Source: Acetobacteraceae bacterium
GTDB lineage: Bacteria > Pseudomonadota > Alphaproteobacteria > Acetobacterales > Acetobacteraceae
Reading direction: 5' to 3'
Assembly: GCA_030044345.1 (NCBI GenBank)
Contig: JASHVY010000010.1
Coordinates: 1-15,086 of the forward strand
Length of the DNA stretch: 15,086 nt
Of this stretch, positions 1 through 6,569 are shown one piece after another. Below the pieces are notes generated by a model that saw only the letters and a program-made list of their open reading frames with translations, was not told where the DNA came from and searched no databases. Position numbers and translations under genes: made by a program. The first letter of the stretch is position 1. Each line of letters begins with the position of its first letter.

Positions 1-234
1 GCGGATGCCGCGATCGGCCAGGCTCTGAATCAGCTCGGCAACGTTCGGCTGATCGGGTGGCAGCAGACCGAAATCGAGAATGACTGGCCGCGAATCGAAG
101 AATGCGGGCGCATGGGCAATCAGGATGTCAAGCGCCTCAAGCCAGAACGGCAAGGGCGACTCAGGAGCGAGAACCAGGGCCATGAAGGAACGGCCACGGA
201 CTCGAATCGCAGGGCGGGACTCGGCAGCAGACAC
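1..234 (-). CDS. minC: Septum site-determining protein MinC, N-terminal part (cut by window edge)
   Basis: MinC is the cytoplasmic inhibitor of FtsZ polymerisation. With MinD and MinE it keeps the division septum at midcell. Only the first 78 residues lie in the window; the frame runs open off the left edge. They read as a MinC N-terminal domain: a beta strand containing VRGRSFMALVLAPE, then a helix (WLEALDILIAHAPAFF), then RPVILDFGLLP, then a helix starting NVAELIQSL. This is the usual order, with the arginine-rich first strand, a partner helix and the hydrophobic strand before the LxxLL-like helix. The only start codon after the in-frame TAG upstream is GTG at 232-234; the next Met is 17 codons in and would remove the first strand. 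No good ribosome site precedes the GTG. minD and minE would be expected to the left. Identification is by motif reading only, but the match is good. Confidence 0.8.
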   Translation of the reverse strand, partial: MSAAESRPAIRVRGRSFMALVLAPESPLPFWLEALDILIAHAPAFFDSRPVILDFGLLPPDQPNVAELIQSLADRGIR

Positions 235-426
235 ATATGAGGCCTAGTCCGGGTGCCAACCACGGGTCAACGCGAATCATCGCACCGGCCGGAAAGGCGC
301 AAAATGCACGCCAGCGGAGCCGTCGCTCCTCTCGCCGGCTGCTCTGCCGGCTTGCTCATCCAGCAGCGCGGCTTAGTCTTCAGGGCTCATCGCGCTCGCG
401 TGTGCGCACCGCGGCGAAATCGAGGC
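235..426. other. Upstream region of minC with two small hairpins
   Basis: No gene is convincing here. Read on the minus strand toward minC, the stretch holds a GCCGGC/GCCGGC hairpin (334-351) and a GGAGC-CGTC-GCTCC hairpin (316-329). An AT-poor stretch follows up to the GTG at 234. A TTGACC hexamer lies about 18 bases before TAGGCC just upstream of the GTG, but that would leave almost no leader, so I do not call a promoter. The two hairpins would sit in the minC leader if transcription starts upstream of 351. Confidence 0.3.
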
Positions 427-762
427 TCACCAGCTCCTTTCCATACGCCCCATGACCAGCGACTCCGCTCCCTCGGCAAGCGCGATCGCGGGCATTGCGC
501 AGGGCCCGACGCCGGATGCCCGACGGAGAAAGCGGGCGGTGAGATCTCCCGCGTACCCATGCGGAGGCTCTGTCGGCTCCACGAAGTGCGTCCACAGAGT
601 CTCTGTCTGCGGGACTTGAGCCCGGGGAACCTGAGCCCGGGCCTGGGGCGCCGTCACGATCGCCATCACATAGGCGGTCAGCAACGGACAAATCCGGCGA
701 TATAGAAGAGCCGAAACATTCGCGACTCTAACACTCGCGACTCTGGGCACAACCCTGGGCAT
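427..762 (-). CDS. Possible small exported protein of unknown function
   Basis: This is a 111-residue reading frame that I do not recognise. From the ATG at 760-762 it begins with a basic segment containing two Arg-Arg or Arg-rich patches. A hydrophobic run (CPLLTAYVMAIVTAPQARA) follows and looks like a signal peptide cut after ARA. The last 68 or so residues are mixed polar and carry no clear motif. Two 15-base and one 12-base tandem duplications fall inside the frame; all are multiples of three and give repeats such as AQVPR-AQVPQ. A weak GAGG lies about 10 bases before the ATG. Against it: the frame also stays open well upstream, GC-rich DNA gives many chance ORFs, and no partner gene is nearby. 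It could equally be non-coding leader DNA between minC and the transporter gene. Confidence 0.3.
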   Translation of the reverse strand: MPRVVPRVASVRVANVSALLYRRICPLLTAYVMAIVTAPQARAQVPRAQVPQTETLWTHFVEPTEPPHGYAGDLTARFLRRASGVGPCAMPAIALAEGAESLVMGRMERSW

Positions 763-870
763 AAGCGACACACCTCGATCAGCACCGACAAGACCGGCGA
801 CGGATTCGCCCGGGCAGTCGCCACCCGCCATGGCATGGATGCAAAATAGTGTGTCCAATTCGCGCCGCGT

Positions 871-901
871 GTGAATCAATGATGAAAAATCAAGGATCAA
901 T
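871..901 (+). promoter_or_regulatory. AT-rich block with three ATCAAT-like repeats upstream of the transporter gene
   Basis: An unusually AT-rich stretch for this window lies 50 to 80 bases before the Nramp-related gene. It contains ATCAAT (875-880), ATCAAG (889-894) and ATCAAT (896-901), plus a TGAT-N5-ATCA dyad at 879-891. Direct repeats like these may be operator half-sites or part of the promoter. No clear -35/-10 pair can be read, and I do not recognise the operator family. Confidence 0.3.
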
Positions 902-951
902 CTCGCCCTATTCGCACCCCTTCCTGCCCCTTGCCCACGGTTGACGCCTCG

Positions 952-2220
952 ATGACAAAGACGAACAGGCATGAGCCCGTGTCACGAAAGAAGCCGCCAA
1001 GGCGCTCATCCTGGCAGGCGCTCCTCTGGGTGGCCGGGCCAGGGCTCATTGCCATGCTCGCCGACACGGATGCCGGCAGCATCATCACGGTCGCGCAGAG
1101 TGGCGCCGTCTGGGGCTACAGGCTGCTCCTGCCGAACCTGCTGCTGATCCCGTTCATGTTCCTGGCCCAGGAATTGGCGCTCAGGCTGGGTCTCGGTACC
1201 GGGAAGGGACTGGCAGAGCTGGTTCGCCGCCGCCTGGGCCGCAGCGCGGCGCTGCTGCTTCTCGCCGTGCTCGCCACCAGCAGTTTCAGCGCGCTGGTGA
1301 GCGAACTGGCCGGGCTCGCCGGTGCGGGCGCGGCTCTCGGGCTTCCGGTGCTGCTCAGCGTTGCTTGCGCGGTCGCCGCGCTTATCCTCGTGGTCGGAAC
1401 GGGCTCCTATCGCCTGGTCGAGCGGGTTGCCCTCTCTTTCGGTCTCTGCGAGCTCGCTTTTTTCGTCATGGCGTGGAAAGCGGGGCCGAACCCGCTGCAT
1501 ATCCTCATCGCCGCACGCAAAATCCCGCTCGCGGAACCCGGCTATCTCTGGCTGCTTGCCGCCAATCTCGGCACCGGCATCATTCCCTGGGCGCTCGTCT
1601 ATCAGCAATCGGCGAGCGTCGATAAAGGACTCGGCCCGGAACAGATCCGGGCGGCACGGCTCGAAACCCTCGGGGGCGTGGTGCTTTGCCAGGCAATCAC
1701 CGCCGCACTCCTCATCGCGGCCGCCGCGACGCTCGGAAAGGGCGTGCCGCTACAATCCGTGAGCGAGATCGAGGCCGCCTTCTCGGCTACACTCGGTCCG
1801 GCCGCCGGACGATCGGTCTTCGTCCTCGGATTGAGCGGTGCCGCGCTGGTGGCGGCGATCGTCTCCTGCCTCGCCTTTGCCTGGGCCTTCGGCGAGGCGC
1901 TCGGTGTGCGCCATTCGCTCGAGCATCGGCCTGTCGAGGCACCCTGGTTCTACGCTGCCATCGTGATCATGCTGCTCGGCGCCGGCGGGCTCGTTGCCTC
2001 GGGCGTGAACCTGGTTTCGCTTGCCGTCGGGGCGGGCGTGGCGAATGCCGTTCTGCTGCCGGGAATCCTCGGCCTGCTGATCTATCTGGCGCGCACCGCG
2101 CTGCCGTCGGATCTCCGGCTCCGGGGGATACAGGGAATCGTAGCGAGCGCCGGCCTGCTCGGCATCGCCGCCCTTGGGCTTGTCGCGGGGCTCAGCCCCG
2201 TGCTCCGCTGGCTCGGATGA
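952..2220 (+). CDS. Nramp-related (SLC11-like) membrane transporter with a substituted metal site
   Basis: A 422-residue inner-membrane protein with about 11 hydrophobic segments and the Nramp outline. The first helix has GPGLIAMLADTDAGSII, where classical Nramps have the DPGN metal motif; here it reads D40-A-G-S43, so the Asp is kept and the Asn is Ser. The sixth helix reads GTGIIPW (207-213) where classical proteins have A-x-x-M-P-H; the Met is Ile211 and the His is Trp213. In known Nramps that Met favours Mn/Fe over Mg/Ca, and its loss is a mark of Nramp-related Mg2+ transporters. A Mg2+ or other non-transition-metal substrate is therefore an inference, not shown. I chose ATG 952; a TTG at 931 is an in-frame alternative, and neither has a good ribosome site. 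A two-CBS-domain gene follows after 47 bases and probably shares the transcript. Confidence 0.82.
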   Translation: MTKTNRHEPVSRKKPPRRSSWQALLWVAGPGLIAMLADTDAGSIITVAQSGAVWGYRLLLPNLLLIPFMFLAQELALRLGLGTGKGLAELVRRRLGRSAALLLLAVLATSSFSALVSELAGLAGAGAALGLPVLLSVACAVAALILVVGTGSYRLVERVALSFGLCELAFFVMAWKAGPNPLHILIAARKIPLAEPGYLWLLAANLGTGIIPWALVYQQSASVDKGLGPEQIRAARLETLGGVVLCQAITAALLIAAAATLGKGVPLQSVSEIEAAFSATLGPAAGRSVFVLGLSGAALVAAIVSCLAFAWAFGEALGVRHSLEHRPVEAPWFYAAIVIMLLGAGGLVASGVNLVSLAVGAGVANAVLLPGILGLLIYLARTALPSDLRLRGIQGIVASAGLLGIAALGLVAGLSPVLRWLG

Positions 2221-2267
2221 GGCGCGTGGCCAGCGCGCGAGGAGTCCGCCTTCGGGGAGAGACGAGG

Positions 2268-2687
2268 ATGACCAATCGGTCGATGTCGGAAATCGTGCGC
2301 AAGCAAAAGCCGCTGACGATGCGGCCCGAAGCGAGCGTGGGCGAGGCATGCCGGGAGATGGATGCAAACCGCTTCGGCGCGGTGTTGGTGACGGATGAAG
2401 CGGGCCATCTCCTCGGTATCTTCACCGGCCGCGATGCCGTGCGCTGCCTCGGCCATCATGAGAACGCGGCGAGCTTGCGGCTCGGCGAGGCGATGACGCG
2501 GGAGCCGCATACGATGCCGCCGGGCTCGACCGCGATCGACGCGTTGCGGCTGATGCAGGATGGCGGCTTCCGCCACATGCCCGTCGTCGCCGACGGGGTG
2601 GTGGCGGGCATCGTCTCGCGCGGCGATTTTCGCGGGCTCGAGCTGGACAGGCTGGATGAGGAGACGGGGATCTGGGAGCGGATTTAG
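2268..2687 (+). CDS. Free-standing two-CBS-domain protein
   Basis: A 139-residue soluble protein made almost only of two CBS motifs. The first, about residues 5-65, has PEASVGEACREM, GAVLVTDEAGHLLGIFTGRD and a following DAVRCL. The second, about 70-130, has the TMPPGSTAIDALRLM helix, FRHMPVVADGVVAGIVSRGD and a short tail. The paired G-I-F/V-[ST]-x-R/G-D ends are the usual nucleotide-contacting parts of CBS domains, which form Bateman modules that bind AMP, ATP or related ligands. The ATG at 2268 has GGGGAGAGACGAGG just before it, a good ribosome site. It lies 47 bases after the Nramp-related gene in the same direction, so a regulatory link to that transporter is a reasonable inference, since CBS domains control the MgtE and CorC/CNNM magnesium systems. 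A stand-alone redox or stress CBS protein is the alternative. Confidence 0.88.
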   Translation: MTNRSMSEIVRKQKPLTMRPEASVGEACREMDANRFGAVLVTDEAGHLLGIFTGRDAVRCLGHHENAASLRLGEAMTREPHTMPPGSTAIDALRLMQDGGFRHMPVVADGVVAGIVSRGDFRGLELDRLDEETGIWERI

Positions 2688-2695
2688 ATCAATAC

Positions 2696-2732
2696 GGCTT
2701 CTGGTGGAATCGCGAAGCGATCCACCAAAGCC
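2696..2732 (+). terminator. Hairpin after the CBS gene (REP-like or terminator)
   Basis: Arms GGCTT-c-TGGTGGA-a-TCGC and GCGA-TCCACCA-AAGCC pair across a GAA loop, giving a 16-pair stem with two single-base bulges, nine bases after the CBS stop. No T-run follows on the plus strand, so it may be a REP-like palindrome or an RNA-end stabiliser rather than a classical terminator. Confidence 0.55.
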
Positions 2733-2756
2733 ATGAAATTGATCGAGAAAATAAAC

Positions 2757-2791
2757 TCAGAGCATGATAATCAAAAATCATCATGCTCTGA
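2757..2791 (-). terminator. Perfect inverted repeat abutting the stop codon of the convergent transporter
   Basis: Arms TCAGAGCATGAT and ATCATGCTCTGA match perfectly over 12 bases around an 11-base A-rich loop. The repeat begins one base after the minus-strand TGA stop (2792-2794). Read on the minus strand, the stem is followed by AGTTTATTTTCT, so it would work as a terminator for the transporter gene. The AGAGC...GCTCT ends also resemble the ends of the 106-base repeats elsewhere in this window. Confidence 0.65.
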
Positions 2792-4066
2792 TCAAGGAAG
2801 GAAGAGGCCGGCGCTTGCGAAGCCCATCAGGATTGCCGCTCCCCAGCCGAAGAGCCGCAGCCAGGCCGGCAGCGTGAGCGTCCCCATCACATCCCGGCTG
2901 CTGCCGAGGAGAACCATGGCGATGATCATCGGCACCGCGACCACGCCGTTGATCACCGCCGACCAGAAGAGGGCGCGTATCGGATCGAGCGGAGAGAAGA
3001 TGATGAGCGTGCCGAGCAGCGTGGCGCAGGCAATGACGGCATAGAAGGCGCGCGCTTCCAGCGCACGACGGCTGAGCCCCACCCGCCAGCCGGAGGCTTC
3101 GCCGAGCGCATAGGCGGAAGACCCGGCGAGCACCGGCACCGCGAGCAATCCGGTGCCGAAGATGCCGAGCGCGAAGATGAGGCTCGCGAAGCGTCCCGCA
3201 ATGGGAATGAGAGCGGCGGCAGCATCCTCGGCGCTATTGATCGTCCGCACACCACGGGCATGAAGCGTCGCGGCGGTGCCGACGATGATGCAGAGCGAGA
3301 CGAAGTTCGAATAGGCCATGCCGGCCCAGGTATCGAAGCCGATGCGGCCGATCTCGGCGGGCGCATCCGCCGCGTGATCGCGCAGGGGCCGCGGATCGGG
3401 TGAGATTGCCTCTTCTTCGACCTCCTCGGCTGCCTGCCAGAAGAAGAGATAGGGGCTGATGGTGGTGCCGAGGCAGGCAAGCAGCGTGGTCAGCGCCGCC
3501 GGCGTCAGCGCGACGCGCGGCACGAAAATGCCGAACAGCACCGCACCGAGCGGCAGGCGAATCACCAGCAGGAGGGCGACATAGGCGATGAGCGCCAGGG
3601 TCATCCATTTGAGCAGGACCGCATAGCGCTTGTAGCTGATCCAGATCTCCGTCGCCGCGCAGAAAAGCGCCGTGGCGATCGCCCAGGCCTCGGGTGGGCC
3701 ACCGAGGACGAGACGAGCGGAATCCGCCATCGCGCCGATATCGGCACCGAGATTGACGAGGTTGGCGAGCACGAGAAGCCCGACGAGGAGAAAAAGCAGC
3801 GGCTGTGGCGTGTGGCGGCGAAGCGCAGCGCCGAGTCCAGCCCCGGTGACGCGGCCGATGCGGGCACTGATCTCCTGCACCGCGACCATGAAGGGCAGTG
3901 TCAGCACCACCGACCAGCCGAGTGCATAGCCAAAAGCCGCGCCGGCCTGGGCATAGGTCGCGATGCCGCTCGGATCATCGTCGGCCGCGCCGGTGATGAG
4001 GCCGGGGCCGAGACGGCGGACCAGACGGCCGAGAAGGTGGTCGTGGTGGTTCTTCGGCTGGCTCAT
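2792..4066 (-). CDS. Second Nramp-related (SLC11-like) membrane transporter, DDDPSG type
   Basis: A 424-residue inner-membrane protein with about 11 hydrophobic segments. The first helix reads GPGLITGAADDDPSGIATY: the DPGN motif of classical Nramps becomes D31-P-S-G34, keeping the Asp and losing the Asn. The sixth helix reads GTTISPY (200-206), with Ser204 in the place of the selectivity Met and Tyr206 in the place of the His. A markedly acidic stretch (EEVEEE) follows helix six. These changes separate it from Mn/Fe importers such as MntH; proteins with the DDDPSG signature are common, poorly characterised Nramp relatives. The ATG at 4064-4066 overlaps the stop of the upstream oxidoreductase gene (ATGA), so the two are probably translationally coupled. 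It differs clearly from the other Nramp-like protein in the window, so the two are not a recent duplication. The substrate is unknown. Confidence 0.83.
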   Translation of the reverse strand: MSQPKNHHDHLLGRLVRRLGPGLITGAADDDPSGIATYAQAGAAFGYALGWSVVLTLPFMVAVQEISARIGRVTGAGLGAALRRHTPQPLLFLLVGLLVLANLVNLGADIGAMADSARLVLGGPPEAWAIATALFCAATEIWISYKRYAVLLKWMTLALIAYVALLLVIRLPLGAVLFGIFVPRVALTPAALTTLLACLGTTISPYLFFWQAAEEVEEEAISPDPRPLRDHAADAPAEIGRIGFDTWAGMAYSNFVSLCIIVGTAATLHARGVRTINSAEDAAAALIPIAGRFASLIFALGIFGTGLLAVPVLAGSSAYALGEASGWRVGLSRRALEARAFYAVIACATLLGTLIIFSPLDPIRALFWSAVINGVVAVPMIIAMVLLGSSRDVMGTLTLPAWLRLFGWGAAILMGFASAGLFLP

Positions 4067-5061
4067 CTTGTGAGCACGACCTTGCCGATATGCCTACCTT
4101 CCTCCATCAGCCGGTGCGCTTCTTCGACCTCCGCGAACGGGAAAGTGGCGAAGATGACGGGGGCGACGCGCCCGGCATCGAGCAGGGGCCAGACTTTTTC
4201 GGCAAGCTCTGCGGCGATGGCGCCCTTCTCTGCGGTCGAGCGCGGCCGCATGGTCGAGCCGGTGACGGTCAGCCGCTTCGTCATCACTGGCAGGAAATCG
4301 AACTGCTCGACCTTCGAGCCCGCCTGAAACGCGATCAGTACCAGCCGCCCGTCATGGGCAAGGGCGCGAATATCGCGCGCGAGATAGGGGGCGCCGACCA
4401 TATCGAGGATCACGTCGACACCGCGCCTATCGGTCAGGCGGGCGATCTCGGCCACGAAATCCTGCGTCTTGTAGTCGATCGCCGCGGCGGCACCGAGACG
4501 AAGGCAGGCGGCAAGCTTCTCGGGCGCACCGGCGGTCGCATAGATTGTCGCGCCGAATGCGCAGCCGAGCTGGATCGCGACCGTGCCGATGCCGCTCGCC
4601 CCGCCATGGATCAGCGCGCGCTCCCCCGGCGTGAGGCGGCCGGCCTGGAAGAGATTGGCCCAGACAGTGAAGAAGGTCTCGGGAAGTGCAGCCGCCTTGA
4701 CCGCGTCGAACCCGATCGGCCAGGGCAGGCATTGGCTTGCCGGCACCGCGCAGTATTCGGCGTAGCCACCGCCATTGCAGAGCGCAGTGACGCGATCGCC
4801 AAGGCGCCAGGTGGCTGCGTCCGGTCCGATCGCGACGATCTCGCCCGCGGCCTCGAGGCCGAGGATCGGGCTCGCCCCAGCCGGCGGCGGATAGAGGCCC
4901 TTGCGCTGCTGGATATCCGGGCGGTTGACGCCGGCGGCCGCGACGCGGATCAGCACTTCGCCGGGGCCGGGCGCGGGGCGGGGAATTTCCGTGAGTTCCA
5001 GGACTTCCGGCCCACCAGGGACGGCGAAGGTGATGGCGATCATATGTTCGGGCAAGGGCAT
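4063..5061 (-). CDS. NAD(P)H quinone oxidoreductase, zeta-crystallin / PIG3-like MDR family
   Basis: A 332-residue cytosolic enzyme of the zinc-free medium-chain dehydrogenase/reductase superfamily, close in length to PIG3-type quinone oxidoreductases. The N-terminal GroES-like half carries PGEVLIRVAAAGVNRPDIQQR (about 33-53) and GYAEYCAVP (99-107). The Rossmann half has GGASGIGTVAIQL (153-165), the nucleotide-binding turn in the form usual for this family, and a later GRLVLIAFQ strand. No zinc-ligand cysteine pattern is visible. The expected reaction is NADPH-dependent reduction of quinones or enone-type compounds. The frame is open further upstream to 5148, but that extension translates the 106-base repeat, so I start at ATG 5059-5061 (an ATG at 5041-5043 is also possible). 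The stop overlaps the start of the downstream transporter gene. Any functional tie between the two is unknown. Confidence 0.85.
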   Translation of the reverse strand: MPLPEHMIAITFAVPGGPEVLELTEIPRPAPGPGEVLIRVAAAGVNRPDIQQRKGLYPPPAGASPILGLEAAGEIVAIGPDAATWRLGDRVTALCNGGGYAEYCAVPASQCLPWPIGFDAVKAAALPETFFTVWANLFQAGRLTPGERALIHGGASGIGTVAIQLGCAFGATIYATAGAPEKLAACLRLGAAAAIDYKTQDFVAEIARLTDRRGVDVILDMVGAPYLARDIRALAHDGRLVLIAFQAGSKVEQFDFLPVMTKRLTVTGSTMRPRSTAEKGAIAAELAEKVWPLLDAGRVAPVIFATFPFAEVEEAHRLMEEGRHIGKVVLTR

Positions 5062-5090
5062 GAAACCGATCCATGCGGAGAGTGGCGTGA

Positions 5091-5196
5091 TTGGAGCGTG
5101 ATGACCGGAGGTGGAGCAACCGTAGGTCTGAATCACGTGGGAAAACAAATGGCGAGAGCGGGATACGTGGGCCCAAGCGAACGCCTCCCGCTCTAG
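5091..5196 (-). repeat. 106-base palindromic repeat, copy 1 (reverse orientation)
   Basis: Read on the minus strand it begins CTAGAGCGGGAG and ends CATCACGCTCCAA. By hand alignment it matches copy 3 at 90 of 106 positions with no gaps. Arms GAGCGGGA and TCCCGCTC, and CGTGAT and ATCACG, can pair. It fills most of the divergent gap between the oxidoreductase and binding-protein genes and ends only 29 bases before the oxidoreductase ATG. One of its reading frames adds a false VIQTYGCSTSGHH-type N-terminus to that protein. Confidence 0.88.
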
Positions 5197-5284
5197 CGTA
5201 CTCCCGGGTTGCGCGCGTCCGCGATGAGCGGAAAATTGTCTCGCCTGTCATTCGACCGCCGACCCGCCCACCCTGGAGACGAGA

Positions 5285-6559
5285 ATGCTCATCACCCGCC
5301 GCCAAGCCGCGGCCGGCACCTCGGCCGCATTCATCGGCCTCGGCAGGCGCAGTTGGGCGGCGACGCCTGCTCCCCGCAAGATCAACGAGAATGCGTCGAC
5401 GTTTCTCGTTGGCGCGCTCTTCCCGCTGACCGGCACGGCGGCGGTGATCGGGGATGAGAGCTTCCGGGGCCTGGCGCTGGCGACCGACAGGCTCAATACC
5501 GGCGGCGGCCTGCTTGGCCGCACCGTAACGCTGAAGCGGATGGATGCACCCGATGCCGGCCACGCGGCCGATGCGGTGAAGGCGCTGGTGGGCGGTGCCA
5601 AGGTGTCGGCCATCTTCGGCTCCGGCGTGACCTCGATCGCGCTTGCCGCATCCGAGGCGGCGGGGCTTGCGGGCGTGCCCTATTTCGAGCTGACCGCGAC
5701 GGGAGCCGCGGTGACGGGCCGGGCCATCCCCGCCGTGTATCGGAGTTGTCCGCAGGCGGATGTCTTCGGCACCCTCTCGGTCACCGGCGTTGCGGAGGTG
5801 CTGGCTCCGCTCTGGCGGCGGAGCCCTTCCTCGCTCCGGCTCGCAGTGGTGGCCAGCAGCGATACGCTCGGTCAGGCGGTCGCTGCGGCGCAGGAAGCGG
5901 CCTGCAAGCGGCGCGGCCTCACGCCGGCGCAGACGCTGAGCTACACGGGGGACACGGTGGATTTCACGCCCCTCCTGCGCCCTCTCAAAGCGGCTGGGAT
6001 CGAGGTGCTGCTGCATACCGGCGGGGCGGACGACGTTGTGCTGCTCTATCGCGCCATGCAGCAAGCCGGATGGCGGCCGAGGATGGTGATCGGGTCCGGG
6101 CCCGCCTATTCGATGGGAGATACCCGCCAGGCGGTGGGAGCCGTGATGGATGGCACCATGGCCGCCGATTTCCCGCCCTACGCCGTGAGCGAAAAGGAAG
6201 CGCCCGGCGCGGTCGCGGTCGCGGCCGCCTATCGCACGCAATATGGCGCCGACCCGCGCTCGGGGTTGAGCCTTGCCGCCTATGTCGGGGCAGGCTTCTT
6301 CTTCGCAGCGATCGCGCGGGCCGGCGGCACCGACGGGACGAAGCTGCACGCCGCGGTGCTGGCGAGCGACGTGCCCTACCGCACCACAGCCAATGGCTGG
6401 GGAGCCTCTTTCGACGCGAGCGGTCAGAACCGACGCGCCTCCGCCTTGCTGATGCAATGGCAGGGAGGCCACGCCGTTACCGTCTATCCGGAAGCGGCGG
6501 CGGTCGCCCGAGCACGGGACGCGCTTGCACCATTGACGGCGGATGACAAGGGACCCTGA
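5285..6559 (+). CDS. Periplasmic branched-chain-amino-acid-type substrate-binding protein, Tat-like signal
   Basis: A 424-residue exported solute-binding protein of the LivJ/LivK-like family (type I periplasmic fold). Residues 1-26 form a signal peptide with twin arginines (ITRRQAAAG, R5-R6), a weak hydrophobic core and an AA cleavage site before TPAP, typical of Tat export. The mature part opens with the family hallmark FLVGALFPLTGTAAVIGDESFRG (about 40-62) and LNTGGGLLGR. The mid-protein strand IAALA-SEAAGLAGVPYFELTATGAAVTG and the VVASSDTLGQA / DFTPLLRPLKAAGIEVLL stretches follow the usual two-lobe order. The ATG follows GGAGACGAGA, a good ribosome site. No permease or ATPase gene is present; the next gene encodes a dehydrogenase 10 bases downstream. 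It may serve a transporter encoded elsewhere or act as a sensor partner. The ligand cannot be told from the sequence. Confidence 0.85.
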   Translation: MLITRRQAAAGTSAAFIGLGRRSWAATPAPRKINENASTFLVGALFPLTGTAAVIGDESFRGLALATDRLNTGGGLLGRTVTLKRMDAPDAGHAADAVKALVGGAKVSAIFGSGVTSIALAASEAAGLAGVPYFELTATGAAVTGRAIPAVYRSCPQADVFGTLSVTGVAEVLAPLWRRSPSSLRLAVVASSDTLGQAVAAAQEAACKRRGLTPAQTLSYTGDTVDFTPLLRPLKAAGIEVLLHTGGADDVVLLYRAMQQAGWRPRMVIGSGPAYSMGDTRQAVGAVMDGTMAADFPPYAVSEKEAPGAVAVAAAYRTQYGADPRSGLSLAAYVGAGFFFAAIARAGGTDGTKLHAAVLASDVPYRTTANGWGASFDASGQNRRASALLMQWQGGHAVTVYPEAAAVARARDALAPLTADDKGP

Positions 6560-6569
6560 AGGAGCAGAA

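Noticed and set aside
253..705. 150-codon plus-strand frame in the minC upstream gap
   Set aside because: Its product is Arg/Pro/Gly-rich, has no motif and overlaps other equally long chance frames.
5062..5148. N-terminal extension of the quinone oxidoreductase
   Set aside because: It translates the 106-base repeat (VIQTYG...SGHH). The same peptide appears beside copy 3, so it is repeat sequence, not protein.
4427..6472. 681-codon open frame on the minus strand
   Set aside because: It runs antisense through the binding-protein gene and out of frame through the oxidoreductase gene. Its product is Arg/Gly/His-rich with no motif, a typical shadow in GC-rich DNA.
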